DNA from: Campylobacter sp. CNRCH_2014_0184h | GTDB taxonomy: Bacteria > Campylobacterota > Campylobacteria > Campylobacterales > Campylobacteraceae | Assembly: GCF_025772985.1 (NCBI RefSeq) | Contig: NZ_JAKMTB010000002.1 | Coordinates: 211,720-275,719, forward strand | DNA length: 64,000 nucleotides | Reading direction: 5' to 3' | In this document: piece after piece, positions 9,208-18,435 of the stretch | Numbering within the stretch: the stretch's first letter is position 1 | Layout of the letters: every line of letters begins with the position of its first letter | Position numbers and translations under genes: made by a program | The notes under the pieces: generated by a model | The model's database searches: none | What the model was told of the DNA's origin: nothing | Seen by the model: only the letters and a program-made list of their open reading frames with translations

Positions 9208-9951
9208 CTATAAATTTTCTACCATATAAAAATAGCTTGGTACTTTCATCTTAGCATAGGGTTTAACATAAGCATTTTGATAAGCACCCTCTTCTTCTAT
9301 TTTAAAAATTTCTCCCACTGGAATTCCTGAAAAGAAAATTTCATCCAAACCACTTGTATAAACCTTATCACCCATTTTAAGCTCAAGCCATTTAGGGATA
9401 TATTTAACTAAAACATAATCATTTCTCCCATGAGCTATACCTGGTGCTTGTTCTTTACCTATGTAAACAGAAAAAATACATTCTTCATCACCTTGCAAAA
9501 GCCCCAAAGCTCTACCATTTTTTTCTATGACTATGCCTGCTGTATAGCCATTATAAATTAAACCTTTGATTTTTCCTTTATAATCAACATCAAGCCAAAC
9601 CTTATGATAATCACTAATTTGCGCATAAGAAGTTGCCTTAACTAAACTCACATTAGGATAATAAAAACTTGAATTTTTATCGCTTAAAATATTATTTAGC
9701 TCATTAGCAAAGTTTTTCATGTAGATATTATTTTTTTCAAGCTCAGTATTTCTTTCTCTTAAAGTTCTAATTTCTTCAGCTTGATTAAAATGTTCGTTGA
9801 ATTTGTTTTTTAAAAGATCAATACTTTGAGAAAATTGATTAACAATAGCAATATTTAAATCTAAAACATTTCGTTTTATTACATCTCCATAATAAAACGA
9901 AATAAATACTAAAAAAGATAATATTAAAACGCTAAGAATTTTACTCTTCAT
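9208..9951 (-). CDS. mreC: rod shape-determining protein MreC
   Basis: This 247-residue bitopic inner-membrane protein links MreB to the periplasmic cell-wall machinery. Residues 5-23 form the single membrane anchor and about 50-90 a coiled coil ([17 protein letters not shown]). The rest is the two beta-barrel domain with [13 protein letters not shown] and the [23 protein letters not shown] motif typical of MreC. It overlaps the end of mreB by 11 bases. MreD is not present next to it, and 86 bases with the peroxidase gene follow. Confidence 0.95.
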   Translation of the reverse strand: MKSKILSVLILSFLVFISFYYGDVIKRNVLDLNIAIVNQFSQSIDLLKNKFNEHFNQAEEIRTLRERNTELEKNNIYMKNFANELNNILSDKNSSFYYPNVSLVKATSYAQISDYHKVWLDVDYKGKIKGLIYNGYTAGIVIEKNGRALGLLQGDEECIFSVYIGKEQAPGIAHGRNDYVLVKYIPKWLELKMGDKVYTSGLDEIFFSGIPVGEIFKIEEEGAYQNAYVKPYAKMKVPSYFYMVENL

Positions 9952-10978
9952 TCGTTAGCTGGTGTAATAATGAAATTTCTTCTAAAGCTTTACCTGTACC
10001 TTTTGCAACTGCTAAAAGTGGCTCATCAGCTACATATACTGGAAGTTTTACAATTTCAGATAAATATTTATCAAGCCCGCGTATTAAAGCTCCACCTCCT
10101 GTTAAAACAACACCATTTTCAACAATATCAGCTGCAAGATCAGGCGGCATCATTTCAAGAACGATTTTTAAAGCATCAGCGATTTCTTTTAAATGTTCAC
10201 GCATAGCTTCTCTTACATCTTCACTTGTTAGTTCGATTCTATTTAACAAGCCTGTTACTTGATCGCGTCCTTTAACTACCATAGAAAGCTCTTTTGGAAG
10301 CTGAACTGCTGAACCAATAGCGATTTTAATCTCCTCACCCGTTCTTTCACCTATGACAAGATTGTATTTTTCTTTTACATAATTTACTATACTAGTATCA
10401 AGCTTATCACCGGCTGTGCGGATAGATTTTGAAATCACAAGCCCGCCCAAAGAAGTAACGCCAATCTCAGTTGTACCACCACCAATATCTACCACCAAGC
10501 TCCCTTGAGGCTCTCTAATAGGTAAATTTGCACCAATAGCTGCTGCCATAGGTTCTTCTATCAAAAATACTTCTCTAGCGCCCGCACTTAAAGCACTTTC
10601 TCTAACTGCTTTTCTTTCAACTTGGGTTAAACCATAAGGTACTGAAATGATAATTCTAGGTCTTAAAAAAGATTTTCTTCTATGAGTTTTTTCTATAAAA
10701 TAACGGATCATTTTTTCAGTCATATCAAAATCAGCAATCACACCATCTTTCATAGGACGGATTGCTTCGATATTGCCTGGGGTTTTTCCTACCATTTCCT
10801 TAGCTTCTTTTCCAACAGCTAAAATTTTAACCCTACCATATCTTTCACGCTCTACTGCAACAACTGAAGGTTCATCAATCACTATACCTTTATCTTTTAC
10901 CAAAACTAAAGTATTTGCGGTACCTAAGTCAATCCCCATATCACTTGAAAAAAATCCAATTATTTGATCTAAAATCAT
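9941..10978 (-). CDS. mreB: rod shape-determining actin homologue MreB
   Basis: MreB polymerises under the membrane and steers elongation of the cell wall. The 345-residue length is standard. Actin-family motifs are phosphate 1 DLGTANTLV at 17-25, the [10 protein letters not shown] connect region, phosphate 2 [11 protein letters not shown], and the adenosine loop [11 protein letters not shown]. It lies two bases downstream of clpX and overlaps mreC, so shape genes share a transcript with fatty acid and lipid A genes. Confidence 0.98.
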   Translation of the reverse strand: MILDQIIGFFSSDMGIDLGTANTLVLVKDKGIVIDEPSVVAVERERYGRVKILAVGKEAKEMVGKTPGNIEAIRPMKDGVIADFDMTEKMIRYFIEKTHRRKSFLRPRIIISVPYGLTQVERKAVRESALSAGAREVFLIEEPMAAAIGANLPIREPQGSLVVDIGGGTTEIGVTSLGGLVISKSIRTAGDKLDTSIVNYVKEKYNLVIGERTGEEIKIAIGSAVQLPKELSMVVKGRDQVTGLLNRIELTSEDVREAMREHLKEIADALKIVLEMMPPDLAADIVENGVVLTGGGALIRGLDKYLSEIVKLPVYVADEPLLAVAKGTGKALEEISLLHQLTNEE

Positions 10979-10980
10979 TC

Positions 10981-12210
10981 TCAGCCTTTAACTTTTTTAT
11001 TTTTTATAAATAAAGGTTTTGCACCTTCTTTGATTACCTCTTTGGTAATTACTATACTATATCCATTATACTCTGGCAAATCAAACATCAAATCTACCAT
11101 CATCTCTTCAATAATACTTCTTAAACCTCTAGCCCCTGTTTTACGCTCCAATGAAAGCTTAGCAATCTCTCTTAGTGCTTCATCTTCAAATTTTAATTCC
11201 ACATTATCAATAGCAAAAAGTTTTTGATATTGTTTAATAATGGCATTTTTTGGCTCTGTTAAAATACGCACCATGCTTTCTTCATCAAGCTCTTCTAAAG
11301 AAGCAAGCACATGCAATCTTCCTATAAGTTCAGGGATAAGCCCAAAATGCACTAAATCATCAGGTTCTAATCTTTGAAGTAAAGCTTCTTTTTCATCTTT
11401 TTTATCATCAGTAAAAAAGCCCATGACATTATCGCCTAATTTTCTTTTAATGATATCACTAATACCATCAAAAGCTCCACCACACACAAATAAAATATTA
11501 GTCGTATCTATTTGTATAAAATCTTGATTTGGGTGTTTTCTACCACCTTTTGGCGGAATATTTACTAAAGATCCTTCAATGATTTTAAGTAAAGCTTGTT
11601 GCACACCCTCACCACTCACATCTCTTGTAATGGAGCGATTTTCACCCATCCTTGCGATTTTATCTATCTCATCGATAAATATAATCCCTTTTTGTGCTCT
11701 TTGCACATCTCCATCAGCAGCTTGCAAAAGACGAGTAAGGATATTTTCAACATCTTCTCCTACATAACCTGCTTCAGTTAAAGAAGTCGCATCACAAATT
11801 GCAATAGGCACATCTAAAAATCTAGCTAAAGTTTGCGCTAACAAAGTTTTTCCACTTCCTGTTGGACCTACTAATAAAATATTTGATTTTGCTAATTCTG
11901 TATCATCATCTTCTAAGTCAGATCTAAAAAGCCTTTTGTAGTGATTATACACCCCTACACTAAAGATTTTTTTAGCCCTATCTTGCCCGATGACATATTT
12001 ATCTAAATATGCTTTTAATTCTTTAGGGGTTATGTCTTTAAAATTTTCTTTATCAACTTCTTTATTTTTTAGCTCTTTTTCCTCTCCAAAGAAAATATTG
12101 CAAGCACTTTCAGCACAATACTCACATATAAAGGCATTATTATAATCATTTACTAAAATTCTTCTTTCGCTTGTTTCTATTTCGTTACAAAAACTACATC
12201 TTTTAACCAT
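10981..12210 (-). CDS. clpX: ATP-dependent Clp protease ATP-binding subunit ClpX
   Basis: ClpX unfolds tagged proteins and feeds them to ClpP. The N-terminal zinc-binding domain has cysteines 5, 8, 29 and 32. The AAA+ core has Walker A GPTGSGKT at 115-122, Walker [12 protein letters not shown], sensor [13 protein letters not shown], and the substrate pore loop with GYVGEDVE. The length (409) is normal. clpP is not adjacent. It overlaps lpxA by eight bases and sits in the fabZ-lpxA-clpX-mreB-mreC run. Confidence 0.98.
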   Translation of the reverse strand: MVKRCSFCNEIETSERRILVNDYNNAFICEYCAESACNIFFGEEKELKNKEVDKENFKDITPKELKAYLDKYVIGQDRAKKIFSVGVYNHYKRLFRSDLEDDDTELAKSNILLVGPTGSGKTLLAQTLARFLDVPIAICDATSLTEAGYVGEDVENILTRLLQAADGDVQRAQKGIIFIDEIDKIARMGENRSITRDVSGEGVQQALLKIIEGSLVNIPPKGGRKHPNQDFIQIDTTNILFVCGGAFDGISDIIKRKLGDNVMGFFTDDKKDEKEALLQRLEPDDLVHFGLIPELIGRLHVLASLEELDEESMVRILTEPKNAIIKQYQKLFAIDNVELKFEDEALREIAKLSLERKTGARGLRSIIEEMMVDLMFDLPEYNGYSIVITKEVIKEGAKPLFIKNKKVKG

Positions 12211-12997
12211 GGTTTTTTTCCTTATATATAGGAATTCCTCTTTTTGTTTCTAAGATAAAATTACACATTTTTTTAACATTTTCACTAGAAGCACTTTCTA
12301 ATAAATTCAAAGCATTATCTTTTAAATTTCCTTGTCTGAATAAAAATTTAAAAGCTTTGCTTAAAACATCCACTTCTTCTTTATCAAAGCGTCTTCTAAT
12401 GCCTACTAAATTCAAACTTCTAATGCTTGCACGATTTCCCTCAGCTAAGCAAAATGGCACTACATCTTGAGAAAGTGCGCTAGCACCTGCTATCATACAC
12501 CCTTCTCCTACTTTTACAAATTGATGTATTGGAGTAAGCCCACCTACTACAGTATAATCTCCAAGTTCTACATGGCCTGCTAAAGTAGCATTATTTGCTA
12601 AAATGATGTGATCTCCTAAAGTACAATCATGCGCAATATGAGAATAAGCCATGATAAAAGCATTATCGCCTATCCTTGTGAAGCCATCGCCTTTAGCTGT
12701 ACCTGAGTTAATAGTAACAAATTCTCTAATAACCGCATTCTTTCCTATGATAACACCTGAGTTTATCTCATCTTTATAAGATATATCTTGCGGGATATCT
12801 CCAACTATAGCATAAGAAAACACTTTTGAATTCTCACCTATAGTTACATTAGGTAAAATTCTTGCACCTTGTTTGATGATGGTATTTACACCTATGTTAG
12901 CATTTTTACCAACATAAGCATAAGCTTCTACTACAACATCATCTGCTATAATAGCTCCATCTTCTATAACTGCACTTGGATGAATTTTGCTCATCAT
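12203..12997 (-). CDS. lpxA: acyl-[ACP]-UDP-N-acetylglucosamine O-acyltransferase
   Basis: LpxA starts lipid A synthesis by moving a 3-hydroxyacyl chain from ACP to UDP-GlcNAc. The 264-residue protein is built from hexapeptide repeats forming a left-handed beta helix, e.g. [21 protein letters not shown]. The catalytic base is H123 in [10 protein letters not shown]. The start ATG overlaps the fabZ stop (ATGATGA), giving tight coupling with the enzyme that draws on the same hydroxyacyl-ACP pool. Confidence 0.97.
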   Translation of the reverse strand: MMSKIHPSAVIEDGAIIADDVVVEAYAYVGKNANIGVNTIIKQGARILPNVTIGENSKVFSYAIVGDIPQDISYKDEINSGVIIGKNAVIREFVTINSGTAKGDGFTRIGDNAFIMAYSHIAHDCTLGDHIILANNATLAGHVELGDYTVVGGLTPIHQFVKVGEGCMIAGASALSQDVVPFCLAEGNRASIRSLNLVGIRRRFDKEEVDVLSKAFKFLFRQGNLKDNALNLLESASSENVKKMCNFILETKRGIPIYKEKNHG

Positions 12998-13434
12998 TTA
13001 TCTACTATCATGGCTTTAAGTTCAGCTTCTGCAACTAATTGCCCATCTACAAAAGCTTTTCCTTGGAAAATCCACATATTTCCACGATTTTTTACTACAC
13101 TCATTTCATAATCAAGTCTATCACCAGGACGCACTGGATTTCTAAATTTTGCATTATCAATACCCGTAAAATATACTACCTTAGTGCTTGGATCTACTTT
13201 ATCATCCATACTTTCAAATGCTAAAACCCCTCCAGTTTGCGCCATGCCTTCTAAAATTAACACACCCGGATAAATTGGATGATCTGGAAAATGTCCCATA
13301 AAAACATGATCGCTTATACTAATATTTTTATAACCTCTAACAACTTCTTTGTTTTTTAATTCTACGATTTTATCTACAAGTAAAAATGGATACCTATGTG
13401 GTAAAATTTTTTGAATTTGCATTACATCTATCAT
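12994..13434 (-). CDS. fabZ: 3-hydroxyacyl-[ACP] dehydratase FabZ
   Basis: FabZ removes water from 3-hydroxyacyl-ACP in fatty acid elongation. The 146-residue hot-dog fold protein shows the active-site H48 in [11 protein letters not shown] and E62 in [11 protein letters not shown]. It is the first gene of the fabZ-lpxA-clpX-mreBC run. The 69 AT-rich bases upstream probably hold its promoter, but no single -10 stands out. Confidence 0.97.
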   Translation of the reverse strand: MIDVMQIQKILPHRYPFLLVDKIVELKNKEVVRGYKNISISDHVFMGHFPDHPIYPGVLILEGMAQTGGVLAFESMDDKVDPSTKVVYFTGIDNAKFRNPVRPGDRLDYEMSVVKNRGNMWIFQGKAFVDGQLVAEAELKAMIVDK

Positions 13435-13502
13435 AAATTTAGCCTTAAAATATATTCAAAATTCAGATTTTACAAAAAAAATATTAATAAATTAATTAAG
13501 TT

Positions 13503-14576
13503 TTATAACTTCACAATCTTTTCTTTGCTATCAAAATAAATTTCACTTTTTGCCATAAATTCATAAGCACCTTTAATAATATTTTCAACAATAATCACCG
13601 GTGAAAGATCATAAGCACCAAAATGCTTTTGTCTTATTTTGATTTCTTGCTCTATTTTTAAAGGATTTTGTAAAAAATCTTCGTAATTTTTAAATCGCAT
13701 TTTACATAAGCTATTAAAATAATCAAAACTCCATAAATTAATCTCATCCTTTGCACTTTTATAATGCTTTAAACCCTCATCTAAAACACTAAATTTAGTG
13801 TAAGAATTTTTAAAATGTGAGTAAAATAAAACATGAGTTCTTATAGCTTGCTTGTTTTGTTTTATCAAAGCCCTTAACAAGCGATAATTTAAAAATTTCT
13901 CTCTTTGAATTTCAAATTTAATGCCCTTTTTTTCTAAATTTTTTACTTGGTTGTAGAATTTAATTTTCTCTTCTATACTTGAAGGCAATATTTGTTTATT
14001 AATAGGACTCATCAGCTCATCTATAAAGGCTTTTTGACCTTTTTGTTTAGAAAGTGCATAAATACAACCACAATAATTTTGATGATAAAGCATATCTTGC
14101 TTTGCTAGGGCAAATTGTCTTTGCGTACCTCCATTTTTTCTAAAATCAGGTGCTAAAAACTCTATACCAAATTTATCACATTCTTTTTGTAATGCTAATT
14201 TTAGTTGCTCTAGGTCTTTTTTAGGAGATGTTAAAAGAGTTGTTGTAAGTTTTTTTTCTCCTATTTTTTGAGCAAATTCAACACTTTTATGCATTCTAAA
14301 ATCAAAACAAATTTGACATCTTGCACCTTTTTCAGGCTCATCCTCATAGCCCTTTACGCTCTCAAGCCATTTTTCATACTCATATTCACCCTTATAAAGT
14401 TTAATGCCTAATTTATCACAACTGCGTTTAACATCTAAAAATCTAAGTTCATGCTCACTATATGGATGGATGTTTGGGTCATAAAAATACCCGATGATTT
14501 TTTCTTCAGGATAGGCTTTGCTTAATTCTTGTATAAAATAATGACTATCCACGCTACAACAAATATGAACTAACAT
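13503..14576 (-). CDS. queH: epoxyqueuosine reductase QueH with long C-terminal extension
   Basis: QueH reduces epoxyqueuosine to queuosine in tRNA anticodons, replacing the cobalamin enzyme QueG. Metal-cluster cysteines are visible as HICCSVD (C6, C7), CQIC (C87, C90) and CGC (C169, C171), with the YDPNIHPYSEHELR motif at 32-45. The canonical domain ends near residue 190. About 165 further residues rich in Lys, Phe and Tyr follow, which I do not recognise. The start overlaps the end of bcp by seven bases. queD and queE are in this window but 16 kb away. Confidence 0.9.
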   Translation of the reverse strand: MLVHICCSVDSHYFIQELSKAYPEEKIIGYFYDPNIHPYSEHELRFLDVKRSCDKLGIKLYKGEYEYEKWLESVKGYEDEPEKGARCQICFDFRMHKSVEFAQKIGEKKLTTTLLTSPKKDLEQLKLALQKECDKFGIEFLAPDFRKNGGTQRQFALAKQDMLYHQNYCGCIYALSKQKGQKAFIDELMSPINKQILPSSIEEKIKFYNQVKNLEKKGIKFEIQREKFLNYRLLRALIKQNKQAIRTHVLFYSHFKNSYTKFSVLDEGLKHYKSAKDEINLWSFDYFNSLCKMRFKNYEDFLQNPLKIEQEIKIRQKHFGAYDLSPVIIVENIIKGAYEFMAKSEIYFDSKEKIVKL

Positions 14577-15031
14577 AATTCTTTTAACACCTTAAAAGCA
14601 TGATCTTTAGCTTTTACATTTTTATAAATTTTTGCGATATTTCCTTCCTCATTAATTACAAAAGTAGATCTTATAAGCCCTTCATACTCTTTTCCATAAT
14701 TTTTCTTTAAACCCCAAGCACCATAAAGTTTGCAAATTTCTTTTTCGCTATCACTTAACAAAGTGTGCTTTAAATCATATTTTTTTATGAAATTTTCATG
14801 TGATTTCACACTATCTGGGCTAATACCTATAATCACAGCATTTTGTCCTAAAAAATCTTCATAATTTTGACTAAATTCGCAAGCTTGTGTAGTACAACCT
14901 GGGGTATTATCTTTTGGATAAAAATACAAAATAATTTTTTTACCCAAAAAATCACTTAGAGAAATTTTAACTCCATCTTGATTTAAAAGTTCAAAAACTG
15001 GAGCTTTATCACCAATTTGCAATTCTTTCAT
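14570..15031 (-). CDS. bcp: thiol peroxidase of the Bcp/PrxQ type
   Basis: This 153-residue peroxiredoxin removes H2O2 and organic peroxides using thioredoxin. The peroxidatic cysteine is C46 in DNTPGCTTQACEF, with the resolving C51 five residues later as in atypical 2-Cys PrxQ. The YFYPKDNTPGCT signature is complete. The ATG overlaps the tautomerase stop (ATGA), and the end overlaps queH, so the three genes form one translational unit. trxA and trxB, its likely reductants, are also in this window. Confidence 0.95.
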   Translation of the reverse strand: MKELQIGDKAPVFELLNQDGVKISLSDFLGKKIILYFYPKDNTPGCTTQACEFSQNYEDFLGQNAVIIGISPDSVKSHENFIKKYDLKHTLLSDSEKEICKLYGAWGLKKNYGKEYEGLIRSTFVINEEGNIAKIYKNVKAKDHAFKVLKELC

Positions 15032-15234
15032 TTTTTACCTTTCAATCTTAATTTTTCTACACTTTCACCACCAAAAGCAATATTATATGGCTCAATATCT
15101 TCTAGCATTATGACTATATTTTGCTTTGGTTTATTATATTTTGCATGCAAAAGCTCTGTAATATCTGCTATTAACTCTTCTTTTTGTACTTTGCTAAATT
15201 CTGGTTTAGCGAGTTTGATACTAATAATAGGCAT
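15028..15234 (-). CDS. 4-oxalocrotonate tautomerase family enzyme
   Basis: This is a 68-residue member of the tautomerase superfamily, whose catalytic residue is the N-terminal proline left after Met removal. I therefore place the start at the ATG giving MPIISIKL at 15234, not at the in-frame codon 45 bases upstream. That choice also has the AAGG ribosome site. The natural substrate in Campylobacter and Helicobacter is unknown. It is translationally coupled to bcp. Confidence 0.9.
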   Translation of the reverse strand: MPIISIKLAKPEFSKVQKEELIADITELLHAKYNKPKQNIVIMLEDIEPYNIAFGGESVEKLRLKGKK

Positions 15235-15331
15235 TGTTTTTCCTTGCTTTAAATAAAGAATTTTACTATATTCTAGCAATTATTAGTATATTTTTGATAA
15301 AATTAGTTTTATTTTCAATAAAGGCTTATTC

Positions 15332-16246
15332 ATGATTAGGGCAAAAAAAATTTGGATGGATGGAAAAATCATTGATTTTGATGATGCAAAAATTCATGTT
15401 TTAACACATTCATTACATTATGCAAATGCAGTTTTTGAAGGAACAAGAGCTTATAAAACACAAAATGGTTTAGCAATTTTTAGATTAAAAGAACATACCA
15501 AAAGACTTTTAGAGTCTGCAAAAATCACTTTAATCAACTCACCTTTTTCTCAAGAAGAACTTGAAAATGCACAAGTTGAACTTTTAAGAGCAAATGATTT
15601 TCAAAATAACACTTATTTGCGCCCATTGATCTTTTTGGGTGATGGAACTATGGGAGTTTATCATGCTAAAGCTCCTGTTAGAGTAGCTATTGCCGCTTGG
15701 GAATGGGGTGCTTATTTGGGCGAAGAAGGCTTAGAAAAAGGTATTAAGGTTAAAATTTCTTCTTTTGCTAGAAATAGCGTAAAATCTAGCCTAGGCAAAG
15801 CCAAAGCAAGTGCAAATTATTTAAATTCTCAAATGGCTAAATATGAAGCTATAGAAGCAGGATATGAAGAAGCTTTAATGCTTGATGAAGAAGGTTTTGT
15901 AGCAGAAGGGACAGGCGAGTGCTTTTTTATGGTTAAAGACGGGAAATTAATCACCCCGCCAAATGATTTTTCATTAAAAAGTATTACCCAAGATACTGTT
16001 TTAAAAATTGCACATGATTTGGGCATAAGCGTAGTGCGCCAAAGAATTTCAAGAGATGAAGTTTATGTGGCTGATGAAGCATTTTTCACAGGAACTGCAG
16101 CAGAAATAACTCCAATAAATAATATTGATGCAAGAATTATAGGAAATGGAAAAAGAGGCGAGCTAACAACAAAGCTCCAAAATGCGTATTTTGATATAGT
16201 TTATGGACGCAATGAAAAATACGCTTCTATGCTAACTTATATTTAA
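15332..16246 (+). CDS. ilvE: branched-chain amino acid aminotransferase
   Basis: IlvE interconverts Val, Leu and Ile with their 2-oxo acids using glutamate. The 304-residue fold type IV PLP enzyme has the PLP lysine K158 in GKAKASANY, the AVFEGTRAY segment at 33-41, and the EEALMLDEEGFVAEGTGECFFM phosphate-binding region. It reads away from the tautomerase gene and starts a plus-strand run with the SPFH and DUF2393 genes, 12 bases downstream. Confidence 0.96.
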   Translation: MIRAKKIWMDGKIIDFDDAKIHVLTHSLHYANAVFEGTRAYKTQNGLAIFRLKEHTKRLLESAKITLINSPFSQEELENAQVELLRANDFQNNTYLRPLIFLGDGTMGVYHAKAPVRVAIAAWEWGAYLGEEGLEKGIKVKISSFARNSVKSSLGKAKASANYLNSQMAKYEAIEAGYEEALMLDEEGFVAEGTGECFFMVKDGKLITPPNDFSLKSITQDTVLKIAHDLGISVVRQRISRDEVYVADEAFFTGTAAEITPINNIDARIIGNGKRGELTTKLQNAYFDIVYGRNEKYASMLTYI

Positions 16247-16258
16247 CAAAGGAACTAA

Positions 16259-17329
16259 ATGCCAGCTGATTTGAATGATTATTTTAATAAAAAAAACAAT
16301 CAAAACAACAATAAGCAAAATTTAAATTTCAAAGCCCCAGAATTTAATTTCAAAGGTTTTGGAAAATTTTCTCCATTAATTTATAGCGCGATTGCAATTG
16401 TTTTAGTCTTTGCGCTTTTTAAACCTTTTGCAATAGTTAATTCAGGGGAAATGGGAATCAAGTCTACCACGGGTAAATACAGCCCTACTCCGCTTGAACC
16501 AGGACTTCATTTTTTTATGCCAGTATTACAAAAAATCACTATAGTAGATACTAGAGTAAGACAAATTAATTATGCTTCTATTGAAGGCGTAAATGAAAAT
16601 TTACAAATAGGTTCAGGGGTTGTAAATAAAAATAGTATTTCGGTGCTTGATTCAAGAGGTTTGCCTGTGTCTATTGATGTAACTGTTCAATATAGATTAA
16701 ATCCTTTACAGGTTCCTCAAACCATAGCTACTTGGGGGCTTAATTGGGAAAATAAAATCATTGACCCAGTTGTAAGAGATGTAGTAAGAAATGTGGTAGG
16801 TCAATATACTGCAGAAGAGCTTCCAACCAATCGTAACACCATAGCAGTGCAAATTGATCAAGGCATTAGAAAAACCATAGAAAGTCAACCAAATGAACCT
16901 GCTGAGCTTCAAGCAGTTCAACTTAGAGAGATTATCTTGCCTATAAAAGTAAAAGAGCAAATTGAAAGAGTACAAATTGCTAAACAAGAAGCTGAAAGAA
17001 CCAAATACGAAGTAGAAAGAGCTAATCAAGAAGCACTTAAAAAAGCAGCTTTAGCTGAAGGGGAAGCAAATGCAACCATAATTAGTGCTAAAGGTAGAGC
17101 AAGTGCGGTTAAAATAGAAGCTGATGCACAAGCGTATTCAAATAGAGAAATAGCAAAAAGTTTAAATAACCCTTTGCTTGATTTAAAACAAATTGAAACT
17201 CAAAAGCAGTTTAACGAAGCACTTAAGGTTAATAAAGATGCCAAAATTTTCTTAACACCTGGTGGAGCTGTACCAAATATTTGGGTTGATAGCAAAGATA
17301 ATAAAAGAACAAGCTCAGTAGCAAATTAA
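16259..17329 (+). CDS. SPFH/prohibitin-family membrane protein
   Basis: This 356-residue protein has a polar, Asn-rich N-terminus (1-35), one membrane helix at about 38-56, and an SPFH band-7 domain (roughly 55-230; GEMGIKSTTGKYSP, ALEPGLHFFMP-like segment and VIDPVVRDVVRNVVGQYTAEEL-like segment). A long Ala/Glu/Lys coiled coil follows to about 300. HflK/HflC and prohibitins of this type form large rings on the periplasmic face that control membrane proteases. Only one SPFH protein is present here rather than an HflKC pair. The AAAGGAACTAA site precedes the ATG. The Asn/Gln-rich head is unusual but resembles HflK's Gly/Asn-rich start. Confidence 0.88.
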   Translation: MPADLNDYFNKKNNQNNNKQNLNFKAPEFNFKGFGKFSPLIYSAIAIVLVFALFKPFAIVNSGEMGIKSTTGKYSPTPLEPGLHFFMPVLQKITIVDTRVRQINYASIEGVNENLQIGSGVVNKNSISVLDSRGLPVSIDVTVQYRLNPLQVPQTIATWGLNWENKIIDPVVRDVVRNVVGQYTAEELPTNRNTIAVQIDQGIRKTIESQPNEPAELQAVQLREIILPIKVKEQIERVQIAKQEAERTKYEVERANQEALKKAALAEGEANATIISAKGRASAVKIEADAQAYSNREIAKSLNNPLLDLKQIETQKQFNEALKVNKDAKIFLTPGGAVPNIWVDSKDNKRTSSVAN

Positions 17330-17346
17330 AAACTAAAGAAGTGATA

Positions 17347-17883
17347 ATGAAAGCCCAACACATTCGAGAGCAAATGATTTTTTATACTACTCATTTGCAC
17401 TTAGTAGATTTTTTATTAATGGCCTTGGTTATATTTTTTTTCATTATCACTTTATTTTTAGCTTTAATCATCAGAAACAAGCCTGCTTTTGCCTTTATGG
17501 TGATTTTTTTAGGAATTTTATGTTCAGCAGGTATCGCTTATTTAGGATATTTTTTAATTGATACTAAAGTTAGATCAAGAATAACCAGCTTAGATAATGC
17601 TCAATTTTTTGTATATGATAACTCACTCAGCGTTGATTATAGCTTAACAAATACTTCTAAAAAAAGCTTTAGATACTGCAAATTAAAAGTAGAAGTTTTT
17701 AAGAAAAGTGATGATAATAGTACTTTTAAAAATTTAATACATACTATAAAACCTCTAAGAAGCAAATCAACCATGATAGAAAAAACAATAAATCCACAAC
17801 AAACTATTAATTTAAAAACCAAATTTTCCGATTTTAAAGAAGGTCAAAATTTTGACATTGAGATTAGTTCAAAGTGTTTTTAA
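17347..17883 (+). CDS. DUF2393 membrane protein, first of two
   Basis: This 178-residue protein has two membrane helices (about 17-40 and 47-70) followed by a beta-rich outer domain that resembles the FxLyD/DUF2393 group. Typical stretches are SVDYSLTNTSKKSFRYCKLKVEVFK and the final SSKCF. I prefer the ATG at 17347, with AAGAAG five bases upstream, over the GTG two codons earlier. Its function is not known. It lies 17 bases after the SPFH gene and is followed at once by a paralogue. Confidence 0.75.
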   Translation: MKAQHIREQMIFYTTHLHLVDFLLMALVIFFFIITLFLALIIRNKPAFAFMVIFLGILCSAGIAYLGYFLIDTKVRSRITSLDNAQFFVYDNSLSVDYSLTNTSKKSFRYCKLKVEVFKKSDDNSTFKNLIHTIKPLRSKSTMIEKTINPQQTINLKTKFSDFKEGQNFDIEISSKCF

Positions 17884-18413
17884 TGGGATATTTTACATTT
17901 TTTCATATTTTAATCATTGTTATTATGTTAGCTTCTACAGGTTTAACTTGGGTTTTGCTTTACTTAAAAGTTCAAAATAAAAAATATATGATTATTTTTT
18001 GCATAGTGAGTTTTATACTAGCATTAATTTTAACCATTTCATTACTATTAACTATAGATCAATATACCAAAAAAGCAAGTTTGAGTAATTTTTCAACCTA
18101 CAGACGCTTAGCAACAGAAAGTATTATTGTAAAAGGTAGAGTAACTAATGATACTAATTTTAAAATTTCTGAATGCTTTTTAGAGCTTAGGATAATTGAT
18201 GATAACAAAAAACATGAGGTAAGTGGTGAAATCTTTAATCAACAAAATTTTGATAGCATAAAAAGAGCAAATCAAGAACAAAGAGATGCTTCATATAATA
18301 TCAATATTGCAAAAAACTTACCAGGGCATACTTATAAAGATTTTTCATTTGAAGTGGGATTACCACCTCATTTTCAAAGCTATAAGGTATTTAAACAATT
18401 AAAATGCAGATAA
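17883..18413 (+). CDS. DUF2393 membrane protein, second of two
   Basis: This 176-residue paralogue has the same plan: helices at about 4-27 and 35-58, then a beta domain with TESIIVKGRVTNDTNFKISECFLELRI and a closing QLKCR cysteine. Its ATG overlaps the previous stop (TAATG at 17881-17885), so the pair is probably made one to one. An in-frame GTG nine bases upstream is less likely. The pair's constant position behind an SPFH gene suggests a shared membrane complex, which is inference. Confidence 0.72.
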   Translation: MGYFTFFHILIIVIMLASTGLTWVLLYLKVQNKKYMIIFCIVSFILALILTISLLLTIDQYTKKASLSNFSTYRRLATESIIVKGRVTNDTNFKISECFLELRIIDDNKKHEVSGEIFNQQNFDSIKRANQEQRDASYNINIAKNLPGHTYKDFSFEVGLPPHFQSYKVFKQLKCR

Positions 18414-18435
18414 GGATTATTTAATAAAATAATCC
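18414..18435. terminator. hairpin between convergent DUF2393 and purF genes
   Basis: Nine-base perfect inverted repeat GGATTATTT / AAATAATCC with a four-base loop begins at the last base of the DUF2393 stop region and covers the purF stop codon. It could end transcripts from both sides, but neither flank has a strong T tract. Confidence 0.4.
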
